Source: Edaphobacter sp. (GTDB taxonomy: Bacteria; Acidobacteriota; Terriglobia; Terriglobales; Acidobacteriaceae). Taken from it: 38,949 nucleotides of DNA. Positions within the stretch are counted from its first letter, which is position 1; every line of letters begins with the position of its first letter. Shown here piece by piece: positions 25,626-33,816 of the stretch. Where the stretch lies: the NCBI GenBank assembly GCA_025462755.1, contig JAOAPF010000439.1, forward strand, positions 1 to 38,949. The letters are read 5' to 3'. The position numbers and the translations under genes were made by a program. The notes under the pieces were generated by a model. That model had not been told where the DNA came from and did no database searches. It saw only the letters and a list, made by a program, of their open reading frames with translations.

Positions 25626-25642
25626 TGCACGTTCGTTGCCAA
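25626..25642 (-). promoter_or_regulatory. candidate sigma-54 (-24/-12) promoter of the PEP-CTERM gene
   Basis: TTGGCAACGAACGTGCA on the minus strand: GG and GC with exactly ten bases between them, about 45 bases from the GTG start. Three core positions differ from consensus. PEP-CTERM genes in other bacteria are often under PrsK/PrsR and sigma-54. Confidence 0.5.
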
Positions 25643-25877
25643 AAGAAAACCAGCGTCTTTACAAGGCTCTTGCGCAAATCTTTCGAGAGGCTATGCAAGA
25701 AATTGCAGATTGCATCGGAAAAGAAAAGTCTTAGCTGGTATCTCATGGAATGCGAAGGATTGGGAAATCGCAGCAAACCCCCACTGGGATGCCCCAGGTT
25801 CCGCTTCTGGGAACCGGTGGTTCAATCGCCGAAGCGTCCTTATTATTATTATTTGCCCTCAGGCGCTACCGGAAGAA

Positions 25878-26549
25878 TCAGTCGGCAACCATAGACTCCC
25901 CCGGCACAATAGGCCGAGTCCGCGGCAGCGCCCCCCGATACGCCGCCACACCCAGCACGACAAGCGCACCAACAAACACCGCCAGCTTCAAAGCAGTCAC
26001 CGCCCGCGTCTGCGGCAGCACCTTCCACATCACCAGCAGTAACGCCTGTGCCACCGTCACCGCCCAAACCGACCCATAGAAGTACCGCCGCTCCGTCCCC
26101 TCACCCTTCGTCGATCGCCGCACCCGCGGCAGCACCCCCAACGCGCCCAGCAACAGGATCGTTCCGCAAACAGGGAAGTAGACGTAGTGGTAGATCTGCT
26201 TCATGTACCAGACCCCGCTCGCCATCGCGATCACCAGGCCGATCAGATTCATCAGCGCAAAGCACCCCACAGCGCTCCACGCGAACGTGTAACAAACCCG
26301 TCGATACAGTGGATTCGGCCTGTCCTCATCGAAGCGCAGAATATACGGCCGCGGTTCCACGCCCGGCAGCTGCCCCCGCATCCCCGCCGCACCTGTCCCC
26401 ATTATCACCACCGTCAGCCACGCCAGATTGCCCCGGCCAAACCCGTGCGCAAACAGCGTAAACGTCAGCGGACCCGGCGCCAGAAAGAACACCCATATCC
26501 ATATAGGCCAGTGCGCCAGCCGGTAAAGACGCGTATTCCGCTCCCGCAT
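25878..26549 (-). CDS. multi-pass membrane protein of unknown function
   Basis: 223 residues with about six hydrophobic helices: WIWVFFLAPGPLTFTLFAHG, LAWLTVVIMGTG, VGCFALMNLIGLVIAMASG, YFPVCGTILLLGALGVL, VTVAQALLLVMWKVL and LKLAVFVGALVVLGVAA. ATG 26549 (MRERNTRLYRLAHW) is chosen because AGGAAAGGAA precedes it; a start at 26591 is possible. I do not recognise a family or active site. It is divergent from the hemX-like gene with a 159-base spacer. Confidence 0.7.
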   Translation of the reverse strand: MRERNTRLYRLAHWPIWIWVFFLAPGPLTFTLFAHGFGRGNLAWLTVVIMGTGAAGMRGQLPGVEPRPYILRFDEDRPNPLYRRVCYTFAWSAVGCFALMNLIGLVIAMASGVWYMKQIYHYVYFPVCGTILLLGALGVLPRVRRSTKGEGTERRYFYGSVWAVTVAQALLLVMWKVLPQTRAVTALKLAVFVGALVVLGVAAYRGALPRTRPIVPGESMVAD

Positions 26550-26708
26550 CTTCCTTTCCTGGGCATACTCCACCCTTCCGCCGTATCGCATAGGCGTGAG
26601 TCTCGCAGAGCCTCCCCACACCGTCAATAGACCCCTAAATACGCGCCCGACCCTTCGATACCCGATATACTGAAGATTCGCGAGTTTAGGCGCTGGCGAA
26701 CGATCATC

Positions 26709-27518
26709 ATGTCCCTCCTCTGGCTCAGAGTCGCGGTCTTCCTCTACGGCATAGCCGCGCTCGCGGTCCTGCCCGCTGCCCTCTACGACCGCCCGCGCTG
26801 GCGCCACATCGCCATCCCTGCGACCATCGCTGCCGTCCTCTTCCACTTCGTCTCCCTTGCCGAGATGCTCAACGCCGCCCACCATCGCCTCCCGGTCGAT
26901 ACCCACGAAACCCAGACCCTCCTCGGCCTCCTCCTCGCCTTAGCGTTTCTCCTGGCCTATTGGCGATACAAGACCTTCTCCTTTGGCGTCTTCATCCTTC
27001 CCGTCTGTTTCCTTCTCGGCCTAGTCCCCGCCTTCCATCCCGGCCAGGAGACAACAACCTCTCCCATGATCCACACAGGTTGGATCTTCCTCCACGTTGC
27101 TCTCCTGCTCGCCGCCTACGCAGCCCTGCTGCTCTCCCTCCTCGCCTCATTGCTCTACTTAATTCAAGAGCGCCGCCTCAAACAAAAATCCCCCACCCTC
27201 ACCTGGCTTCCGCCGCTCGAAACGATCGACCAGATTGCCCTCAAGTCCCTCCTCTTCGGCTTCCCCTGCATGACCGCCGGCCTGCTCATCGGCTCTCTCA
27301 TCGCCCAGGCCACCGTAGGGGCGTCCTACTTCCGCGACCCCAAGATCCTCCTTGCCTTTGCCATGTGGCTGGTCTACATTGCGATGATTCACATCCGCCG
27401 CATCGCCGGCCTCCGCGGACGTCGAGCCGTCTACCTCTCCAGCTTCGTCTTCTTCCTCGTCCTCGCCGTCTGGGCCGCCAACCAGTTCTCCGCCGTCCAC
27501 AGGTTCAACGCCCCATGA
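26709..27518 (+). CDS. HemX-like / CcsA-family cytochrome c assembly membrane protein
   Basis: 269-residue polytopic protein with about eight helices. SPMIHTGWIFLHVALLLAAYAALLLS and PLETIDQIALKSLLFGFPCMTAGLLIG resemble the CcsA/HemX domain, including a conserved His in IHTGW (putative haem ligand region). In Bacillus HemX lies beside hemA and affects HemA levels. Here its stop overlaps the hemA start by four bases (ATGA), so the two are coupled. A weak TATACT box lies at 26666. The call of function rests mainly on the hemA neighbourhood and the domain. Confidence 0.82.
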   Translation: MSLLWLRVAVFLYGIAALAVLPAALYDRPRWRHIAIPATIAAVLFHFVSLAEMLNAAHHRLPVDTHETQTLLGLLLALAFLLAYWRYKTFSFGVFILPVCFLLGLVPAFHPGQETTTSPMIHTGWIFLHVALLLAAYAALLLSLLASLLYLIQERRLKQKSPTLTWLPPLETIDQIALKSLLFGFPCMTAGLLIGSLIAQATVGASYFRDPKILLAFAMWLVYIAMIHIRRIAGLRGRRAVYLSSFVFFLVLAVWAANQFSAVHRFNAP

Positions 27519-28840
27519 ACCCATCCAAGTCCCAATCCAAGCCCCCAGCCAAACTCCAATCCAGTCCTGCGGCGACCCAGGGGCGTCTCGTCCTTCTCGG
27601 CATCAACCACAACACCGCCCCCATCGAGGTCCGCGAGCGTCTCGCCATCCCCTCCACCCGCCTCGCCGACGCCACCCGCACCCTCCTCCACCAGCCCGGC
27701 ATCCGCGAAGGCCTCATCCTCTCCACCTGCAACCGCGTCGAACTCCTCACTCTCCAGGACGACACCGCCGAAGCCGCCAGCCTCCAACCCCAGACCAAAG
27801 CCGACCTCCTCCGTTTTCTTCACGAATACTTCGCCGTCCCGCCCAACGACATCCAGCCCCACCTCTACGAATTTCGCGAGCGCGAAGCCGTCCGCCACCT
27901 CTTCCGCGTCGCCAGCTCCCTCGACAGCATGGTCGTAGGCGAGCCGCAAATCCTCGGTCAGGTTAAAGAGTCCTACACCATCGCCCGCGAAGTCGGCGCC
28001 GTCTCCACTCACCTCGAAATCCTCCTCCAGCGCACCTTCACCGTAGCGAAAAAAATCCGCAGCGAAACCCAAATCGGCTCCAGCTCAGTCTCCATCGCCT
28101 CTGTAGCCGCAGACCTCGCCCGGAAAATCTTCGGCTCGCTCGAGAGAAAAACCGTACTCCTTGTAGGCGCAGGCAAAATGTCCGAGCTAGCCGCCCGCCA
28201 CCTCATCGAGCACGGAGCCTCCTCCATCCTCGTCGCCAACAGGACCCAATCCCGCGCCGAAAAGATGGCTGCCAACTTCGCCAGCCTCACCGTCCAAACC
28301 GAAGCCATCCACTTCGACGACCTCTACCAGGAGGCCCCCCGCGCCGACATCGTCATCACCTCCACCGGTGCCCCCCAAAAAATCTTCGGCCGCTCTCACG
28401 GCCAGCACTTCCTGCAAAGCCGGCGCAACCGCCCCATGTTCTTCATCGACATCGCCGTCCCCCGCGATGTCGACCCCCGCATGAACGAGGTCGAAGGCTG
28501 CTTCGTCTACGACATCGACGACCTACAGCAGGTCGCCGCCGCAAACCTCGCCGATCGCAGCCGCGAAGCCGCCGCAGCCGAGACCATCGTCAGCAGGGAA
28601 GTGGAAAAATATCACGAACGCCTCCAGTCCCGCGACGCCGTCCCCGCCATCAAAGCCCTCCAACAGCAAGCCGAAACCATCCGCGAAGCCGAACTGGCCC
28701 GCTCGCAATCCAAACTAGCTGGCCTCACCCCGCAACAACGCGAAGCCGTCGAGTCCCTCACCCGCGCCCTGACCGCCAAACTCCTCCACCCGCAGCTGAC
28801 CGCCCTCCGCGAATCCACCCGCCCCAAAGACACAGAATAG
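27515..28840 (+). CDS. hemA: glutamyl-tRNA reductase
   Basis: First committed enzyme of tetrapyrrole synthesis by the C5 pathway (Glu-tRNA to glutamate-1-semialdehyde), 441 residues. Catalytic Cys in ILSTCNRVELL; substrate region GINHNTAPIEVRERL; HLFRVASSLDSMVVGEPQILGQ is the family block; NADPH motif LLVGAGKMSELA; C-terminal dimerisation helix. ATG 27515 overlaps the hemX-like stop. The first 22 residues are a Ser/Pro/Lys-rich extension. The ATGA overlap indicates coupled translation. Confidence 0.96.
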   Translation: MNPSKSQSKPPAKLQSSPAATQGRLVLLGINHNTAPIEVRERLAIPSTRLADATRTLLHQPGIREGLILSTCNRVELLTLQDDTAEAASLQPQTKADLLRFLHEYFAVPPNDIQPHLYEFREREAVRHLFRVASSLDSMVVGEPQILGQVKESYTIAREVGAVSTHLEILLQRTFTVAKKIRSETQIGSSSVSIASVAADLARKIFGSLERKTVLLVGAGKMSELAARHLIEHGASSILVANRTQSRAEKMAANFASLTVQTEAIHFDDLYQEAPRADIVITSTGAPQKIFGRSHGQHFLQSRRNRPMFFIDIAVPRDVDPRMNEVEGCFVYDIDDLQQVAAANLADRSREAAAAETIVSREVEKYHERLQSRDAVPAIKALQQQAETIREAELARSQSKLAGLTPQQREAVESLTRALTAKLLHPQLTALRESTRPKDTE

Positions 28841-29177
28841 CCACCGCTACTGAACGTGCCCTCCCGCTAAAAAGGACGAGGGCATACGCGAGATCCGCGC
28901 GCCGCACACTCCGACCCACGGCCGAACTCCAGGTGCTCCAGAAAAACTGGGAAGATCAAATGTCGTGACGAAGTGGTCGTTGTGATGCCAATCACATCTC
29001 ATGCTAGAAAGCAGAAAAGCAAAGCACACTTTTTCGCCCACACACCAGACCTTAAACACAACAATGTATCAATAGTTGCGCGTTCCAAAAGTATGTCAAA
29101 ACCCTGTAATGACGCCACTTTGCGTTAGTGTCCTTTTGCAACTTGACACATCTAAACACACAGAGGTTTTAAGGATT
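28841..29177. other. gene-free stretch between hemA and the FecR-like gene
   Basis: Holds a stem TGCCCTC/GAGGGCA (28857-28863 and 28878-28884) just after hemA, which may mark the end of the hem message though no T-run follows. A TTGACA (29143-29148) lies upstream of the FecR-like gene, with TTTTAA 18 bases later. No gene is seen. Confidence 0.45.
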
Positions 29178-30158
29178 ATGCCAAGGTCAAAAGTGCTATC
29201 GTTGATGCTCCCCCTGGTGACTCTGTGCGCGACAGCCTTCGGGCAAAGCACGAACGCAGCCCTTCCAGGAACTCTCAACTACGTTGAAGGTCAGGCCTCC
29301 ATAGAAGGCCGTTCCCTATCTCCCCAGTCTGTAGGCAGCACCACCATGCAAGCCGGCCAGGTTCTCGCTACCGCAAACGGTAAGGCCGAAATCCTGCTCA
29401 CGCCCGGAATCTTTCTCCGTCTCGGAGACGACAGTACCGTCCAGATGGTCTCCACCGATCTCACCCACACCGAGGTCAGACTCGAGCAGGGCCGAGCCAA
29501 CGTCGAAGTCGATCAGATCTATCCGCAAAACACCGTTCTCATTGACCTGAAGAATGGCCAGACTCAGCTTCTCAAGAATGGCCTCTACGCCTTCGACGCC
29601 GGCAACGCCACCGTGCGCGTCTTCGACGGCAAAGCCGCCGTCTATGCCGGAGCCAACCTCCAGGCCAACGTCAAGCCCATCGACGTCAAAGGCGGCCATC
29701 AGCTTGTGCTCAACGGCGACCTAGTCAAGCCGCAGGGCTTCAACAAAGACCAGGCAAAGGCGGACCCGCTCTATAAATGGAGCAGCCTCCGCTCAAACTA
29801 CCTCGGCCAGGCCAATCTGAATCTAGCTGAGGAATACGCAGGCAACTCTGGCTTCTATCCCGGCTGGTACTGGGCTGGCGGCCCCTACGGCTACACCTGG
29901 CTGCCCAGCAATGGTCTGTTCTGGAGCCCGTTCGGCTACGGCTTCTACTCGCCCTATTACATCCGCGGCGGCGGCTTCATCTACGGCGGCGGCTACGGCC
30001 GAGGCTTCTACCGCGGCGGCTATCCCGCGGGCGGGTATCGCGGCGGCGCAGTCAGAGCAGGCGGAGAGGGCTTCCACGGCGGTGCTGGCGGCGGTGGCTT
30101 CCACGGAGGCGGCGGTGGCTTCCACGGTGGAGGCGGAGGAGGCGGCGGTCACCGCTAA
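29178..30158 (+). CDS. exported FecR-like protein with Gly-rich C-terminus
   Basis: 326 residues. Signal peptide MPRSKVLSLMLPLVTLC ending near AFGQS. A FecR-type beta domain (about residues 30-200) is marked by VLATANGKAEILLTPGIFLRLGDDS, then a Tyr/Trp-rich segment (PGWYWAGGPYGYTWLPSNG) and a low-complexity tail of Gly, His and Tyr (GGGFHGGGGGFHGGG). ATG 29178 follows AAGGATT; longer starts would place the signal peptide inside the protein. FecR domains often sense or anchor; no sigma factor or receptor is next to it. The glycine tail makes its DNA locally G-rich. Confidence 0.82.
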   Translation: MPRSKVLSLMLPLVTLCATAFGQSTNAALPGTLNYVEGQASIEGRSLSPQSVGSTTMQAGQVLATANGKAEILLTPGIFLRLGDDSTVQMVSTDLTHTEVRLEQGRANVEVDQIYPQNTVLIDLKNGQTQLLKNGLYAFDAGNATVRVFDGKAAVYAGANLQANVKPIDVKGGHQLVLNGDLVKPQGFNKDQAKADPLYKWSSLRSNYLGQANLNLAEEYAGNSGFYPGWYWAGGPYGYTWLPSNGLFWSPFGYGFYSPYYIRGGGFIYGGGYGRGFYRGGYPAGGYRGGAVRAGGEGFHGGAGGGGFHGGGGGFHGGGGGGGGHR

Positions 30159-30186
30159 CCCGCTCCACTCGCAGAGCAGCAAAGAC

Positions 30187-30221
30187 GCAGGCATCGGCTC
30201 ACAACAGCAGCCGATGCCTGC
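30187..30221 (+). terminator. perfect 13-base stem-loop after the FecR-like gene
   Basis: GCAGGCATCGGCT and AGCCGATGCCTGC with a 9-base loop, 28 bases after the stop codon. Only TCCCGTT follows, so it lacks a proper T-run. Confidence 0.55.
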
Positions 30222-30413
30222 TCCCGTTAATCTCGCGTGCATTGTTGAAGCATTGACCGCATCGAATCGGTCCGCAGTTCCCATCATCGAATCGATATTC
30301 ACAGCCCGCCGAAGCTCCTTCGATTAAACTCCGAATCAACCCATCCTCTTCAAGCAGCCAACTAGATCGAAGGCGAACCAACCACCCGCCAATCCCGTAT
30401 CCTACTTAAGACT

Positions 30414-31397
30414 ATGAGTAGCGAGCACAACAATCCCCGCAACCCCATCCGCATCGGCAGCCGAGGCTCCCAACTCGCCCTCTGGCAGGCCAACCACATT
30501 CTCTACGCCCTCCGCGACGCCGGCTATCACGTCGAACTCGAAATCATCCGCACCACTGGCGACCGTATGCAGCAACCCGGCTTCGTCCCGCCCCCCAACC
30601 TCGATGGCAAAGGTGTCTTCATCAAAGAAATCGAAGAAGCCCTGGAAGAGGGCCGCATCGACCTCGCTGTCCACAGCTTAAAAGACCTGCCAACAAAACT
30701 AGCCCCGCAATTCACTCTCGCCGCCATCCCCAAACGCGTCGACGCCCGCGACGTCTGGGTCTGCGAGCAGTACTGGGCCCTCCACACCCTCCCCACCGGA
30801 GGCCGTATCGGTACCACCAGCCCACGCCGCCGCGCGCAAATCCTCGCCCTCCGCCCCGACGTCACCTTCGTCGAAGTCCGAGGCAACATCGACACCCGCC
30901 TGCGCAAGCTCGAGCAAGGCCAATGCGACGCCCTCGTCCTCGCCGCCGCCGGCCTAGACCGCCTTAAGCGCACCGAGTCCGTCCACTACCGCTTCCCCCC
31001 CGAAGAAATCTGTCCCGCGCCCGGCCAGGGAGCCCTCGCCCTCGAAACCCGCAGCGCATCCCATCCAATCGACGAGGCCCGCGACGCCTACATTCGCAAC
31101 GCCATCGCCTTCCTCGAGCACCCCCACACCCGCTACGCCATCGAAGCCGAACGCACCACCCTCGACGCCCTTGGCGGCGGCTGTTCTCTCCCCATTGGCG
31201 TCCACTGCATCCCCCCCGCCACGGAAGCAGGGAAGTGGCGCATGCTCGCCCAGGTCGTCTCCCCTGACGGCGAAACCATGATCCAGATCGACACCGAAGC
31301 CACCAATGAAACCCCATCCTGCACCCTGGGCCGCTGGGTCGCGGACGACCTCATCTCCAAAGGCGCCCTCGACCTGCTCCCCACCCCCGTCGCCTGA
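30414..31397 (+). CDS. hemC: hydroxymethylbilane synthase (porphobilinogen deaminase)
   Basis: Joins four porphobilinogens to hydroxymethylbilane in the cytoplasm; 327 residues. IRIGSRGSQLALWQA is the family N-terminus; the catalytic Asp region DLAVHSLKDLPT, the Arg-rich GTTSPRRRAQILALRP and VRGNIDTRLRKL are complete; the dipyrromethane-cofactor Cys lies in LGGGCSLPIG. Separated from hemA by the FecR-like gene. No ribosome-binding site of note. Confidence 0.97.
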   Translation: MSSEHNNPRNPIRIGSRGSQLALWQANHILYALRDAGYHVELEIIRTTGDRMQQPGFVPPPNLDGKGVFIKEIEEALEEGRIDLAVHSLKDLPTKLAPQFTLAAIPKRVDARDVWVCEQYWALHTLPTGGRIGTTSPRRRAQILALRPDVTFVEVRGNIDTRLRKLEQGQCDALVLAAAGLDRLKRTESVHYRFPPEEICPAPGQGALALETRSASHPIDEARDAYIRNAIAFLEHPHTRYAIEAERTTLDALGGGCSLPIGVHCIPPATEAGKWRMLAQVVSPDGETMIQIDTEATNETPSCTLGRWVADDLISKGALDLLPTPVA

Positions 31398-31550
31398 TCG
31401 AAACCCCCGCACTTTCAGTCCTACGGGAAAAAATACTAGTGCTATTTCTCTCGTAAACCAGTAATTTTGCTACTTTTACCCGTGCAATCTCCGACGTAGA
31501 CTCGCGATGAGATCAGGCCCCCTCGATAATCGCAGCCACTGGAGAGTGCT

Positions 31551-32171
31551 ATGTCCATCCTTTCAAAAATCAACGACTCAAAAACTTTCAGGATCGCCGG
31601 CAAGTGCCTCGTGGTCGTCGTCGGCATCGCGCTCTTAGCGACACATCCCGGATTTGCCCGCGACAAATACGAAACCCTCGAGGCCCAGGCCTTCGGCACT
31701 GGCACGCAGATGGGCCAGAACATCGGCGTCACGCTGAACATCTATGAGTTCTCAACGCCGGCCGACAGAGTCACCCTGGTCCAGGCCTTCGAGAAGGGCC
31801 AGAATCAGGGGCTCGTCAACGCCCTCCAGAAAATGAAGGCCGTAGGCCACGTCGAGATCACCGGCACCCTCGGCTACGACTGCGCCTACATCAAGATGAC
31901 GCCAACGCCGACCGGACGCAAAATCGTCTTCGTCACCAATCGCCAGATCCGATTTGGCGAAGCCTTCTTCGACACCCAATCGCAGTCCTTCAATCTGACG
32001 GCCGGCGTCTTCGAGCTCAACACCCAGGACAAGAGCAAGAGCACCGGGATGCTCTATCCCCAGGCACAGTTGATCCTCGACAAACAAGGTCAATTGCAGT
32101 TGGACCTGGCTCAGAACCCCTGGAGACTCTCTGACGTCCTCGATTGGGCAGGCACCGCCGGCGTCAACTAG
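31551..32171 (+). CDS. exported protein of unknown function
   Basis: 206 residues with a signal peptide (CLVVVVGIALLATHPGFA-R). The mature part contains LEAQAFGTGTQMGQNIGVTL, STPADRVTLVQAFEKGQNQG and LTAGVFELNTQDKSKSTG, a composition I know only as an unnamed family in acidobacteria. GGAGAG precedes the ATG. No enzyme motif is visible. It stands between hemC and hemD with the next two small exported proteins. Confidence 0.7.
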   Translation: MSILSKINDSKTFRIAGKCLVVVVGIALLATHPGFARDKYETLEAQAFGTGTQMGQNIGVTLNIYEFSTPADRVTLVQAFEKGQNQGLVNALQKMKAVGHVEITGTLGYDCAYIKMTPTPTGRKIVFVTNRQIRFGEAFFDTQSQSFNLTAGVFELNTQDKSKSTGMLYPQAQLILDKQGQLQLDLAQNPWRLSDVLDWAGTAGVN

Positions 32172-32172
32172 C

Positions 32173-32194
32173 GCAGCAGATTGAAATCTGCTGC
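32173..32194 (+). terminator. stem-loop after the exported-protein gene
   Basis: GCAGCAGAT-TGAA-ATCTGCTGC, a perfect 9-base stem two bases after the stop codon. No T-run follows, so termination would have to depend on another factor. Confidence 0.5.
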
Positions 32195-32255
32195 CGAGCA
32201 TCATCATTAACGGAGTCCGCCACGGCGCCGTCGAATCCATCGTGTGAGGCGAACT

Positions 32256-32750
32256 ATGACTATCCATCGACGCTTTGACTTCAAGTGTGCTTCGCTGTTA
32301 CTACCAATCCTTGTGTCCACCTGCGCAACCGCCCAGTCCAAGGGCAACGGCTACGCCTGTCCCGCGACAGTCACCGCACAAACGTGTACGGCGGAGAATA
32401 CCTGTGGCTCGCCGTCCACTCCATGTTCCGTCGACGTGAAACGCACAGCCAACGCGGCTTCAGTCACTCCCGGCATCCCGAACGCCAAGGGCAACTCCCT
32501 CTTCTGCATCAAACCGGGAACAACCGTCCAGTGGAAGAGCACCGGCAAAGACATAGGATTCGTCGTCGACTTTGGCCCTGCATCTCCATTCGATCCGCCC
32601 GGAGCGATCATCGGCGGCTCCGACCGCGCCGTCTCCGTGGTGGCCAAAAAACCTGGCTGCTACAAGTACTCCGCAGGAGCCTGCAGGTCCGGAGCCATCT
32701 ACGGCATGTGCGGCCAAACCAACGCACAACTCATCATCACCCCGAACTAA
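32256..32750 (+). CDS. small exported Cys-rich protein, possibly cupredoxin-like
   Basis: 164 residues; signal peptide ending near CATAQS. The mature part has eight cysteines (first four within the opening 30 residues, four later), compatible with disulphide-linked structure. The later section, IKPGTTVQWKSTGKDIGFVV through KKPGCYKYSAGACRSGAI, resembles the beta-sandwich of cupredoxins but lacks an obvious His/Cys/Met copper set. ATG 32256 follows GAGG at good spacing. Role unknown. Confidence 0.6.
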   Translation: MTIHRRFDFKCASLLLPILVSTCATAQSKGNGYACPATVTAQTCTAENTCGSPSTPCSVDVKRTANAASVTPGIPNAKGNSLFCIKPGTTVQWKSTGKDIGFVVDFGPASPFDPPGAIIGGSDRAVSVVAKKPGCYKYSAGACRSGAIYGMCGQTNAQLIITPN

Positions 32751-33084
32751 GCGCTAAATGATCCTTGATCGCAAATCAATTCTGAGATATATTCCTTTTC
32801 CAGATGCGCGCAGACACGTAATGGAAGGTCGCCGCCAAAGCGCACTCGTGGCCCTCAAATTATTGGGACAAGTGAGCCGCATTTCCATCCGGCTCAAATC
32901 AAAACACTCTTCCAGAATGCGACGCTGGAGCGCTAAACGTCCAAAGCTCTCGCTTCTGTGATCACCCGGTCTTCTTTTTGAGAAGCGTTTTCTCAACATA
33001 AATCCACGCTCCACGCCTGGCAGCGGCCCTTCAGGTCTTTTCCCGAAAGCGGACGACGCGCCGTTTGCACGCCCCAACACTCGG

Positions 33085-33119
33085 TAGCTTCGTCGAGACA
33101 TAAATTCCCGACGAAGCTA
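33085..33119. repeat. 11-base perfect inverted repeat upstream of the 33167 gene
   Basis: TAGCTTCGTCG (33085-33095) and CGACGAAGCTA (33109-33119) with a 13-base loop, about 50-80 bases before the start codon: a likely 5' leader hairpin or operator. Confidence 0.6.
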
Positions 33120-33135
33120 ATTCCCGGAATTCCCG
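33103..33135. repeat. three direct copies of AATTCCCG
   Basis: Copies at 33103-33110, 33119-33126 and 33128-33135. Two flank the right arm of the inverted repeat. They could be a binding array for a regulator. Confidence 0.4.
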
Positions 33136-33166
33136 ATCTCTCAACCAAAGGAAAGGAGCAAAGGAC

Positions 33167-33649
33167 ATGCAACAACTACGTCTTCCCGCTTTCTTCAGCC
33201 TCACTGTGGCTCTGGGGTCAATCGCCTTACTGAGTCCTCCGAGAGCCACCGCCGATCCCGAAGGTCCCCGCAATGGCGCCGCCTATCTCACCACCGTTAA
33301 GGATTCGAGTGGAAACTTCACCACTCGCACGGTACTTACGCTGCACGCGGATCACACCATGTCCGTAGTCGCTGCCGACCAGGGAGGGCCGACATTCTTC
33401 TTTACCAGCCAACTCGGCTCGTGGAAACCAGATGGGAAGGGTGGAGTGGTCGGAAAGACACTCGACTTCGATTACCCCCCAAACGCAGACGTTGTGCGCA
33501 TCGATTACACGATCAGTTTCGATTCTGACCACGATCAAGTGAGCGGCACCGAAACACTCACTTCATTCCCGCTTCAAGGAAATCCCTTGGACGGAGGAGG
33601 AACAGTCCTGGGCACATTTGCTTTTACCGGTGAATTGGTAAAACCGTAG
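33167..33649 (+). CDS. small exported protein of unknown function
   Basis: 160 residues; signal peptide (SLTVALGSIALLSPPRATA-D). The mature part is beta-rich (TTVKDSSGNFTTRTVLTLH, GSWKPDGKGGVVGKTLDF, IDYTISFDSDHDQVSGTET). ATG 33167 follows a purine-rich ribosome-binding site. A clean terminator lies 30 bases downstream. No motif recognised. Confidence 0.7.
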   Translation: MQQLRLPAFFSLTVALGSIALLSPPRATADPEGPRNGAAYLTTVKDSSGNFTTRTVLTLHADHTMSVVAADQGGPTFFFTSQLGSWKPDGKGGVVGKTLDFDYPPNADVVRIDYTISFDSDHDQVSGTETLTSFPLQGNPLDGGGTVLGTFAFTGELVKP

Positions 33650-33679
33650 TTTTCGTGATTGAGATCAGTGAAGAAGAGA

Positions 33680-33703
33680 AGTCCGGCGACAGCCGGACTT
33701 TTT
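33680..33703 (+). terminator. Rho-independent terminator
   Basis: AGTCCGGC-GACA-GCCGGACT followed by TTTT. Perfect 8-base stem with a 4-base loop, 30 bases after the exported protein gene ending at 33649. Confidence 0.85.
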
Positions 33704-33757
33704 CATTTTAAACCGAAGTTCCACACCGGAAGTACAAACCTAGGTCCTTTATTTTGA

Positions 33758-33788
33758 AGACTTTGTACACACTTGACGGGGTAGGAGG
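33758..33788. repeat. dispersed repeat family B, copy 2
   Basis: AGACTTT-N8-TTGACGGGGT, same spacing as at 13135-13165. It lies between the terminator and the GYD gene. Confidence 0.5.
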
Positions 33789-33816
33789 CCAAGCCATGCG
33801 TTTCGATCTATCAGCA

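Larger units (their letters stand above)
25582..25877. other. gene-free stretch upstream of the PEP-CTERM gene
   Basis: No credible ORF. It holds the regulatory elements above, then A/T-richer sequence with no clear gene. It ends at the stop of the membrane-protein gene. Confidence 0.5.
32751..33166. other. gene-free stretch with a stem-loop and direct repeats
   Basis: I see no credible gene here, although short frames are open on both strands. Toward its right end there is a strong inverted repeat and three copies of AATTCCCG (next two entries). A purine-rich ribosome-binding site (AAAGGAAAGGAGC) precedes the following gene. Confidence 0.5.

Noticed and set aside
27431..28072. Gly/Glu/Val-rich minus-strand frame opposite hemA
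   Set aside because: Antisense shadow of hemA; acidic, glycine-rich frames opposite C-rich genes are expected from the base bias.
29143..29172. TTGACA ... TTTTAA as promoter of the FecR-like gene
   Set aside because: The -10 is poor and would put the start at the ATG although a ribosome-binding site precedes it; mentioned only as possible in the gap entry.
32758..32961. Possible 67-codon gene after the Cys-rich exported protein
   Set aside because: No ribosome-binding site, no recognisable family, basic antisense-like composition and another open frame opposite it; not supportable.
32754..33101. 115-codon minus-strand frame
   Set aside because: No ribosome-binding site or family likeness; overlaps the leader region of the 33167 gene.
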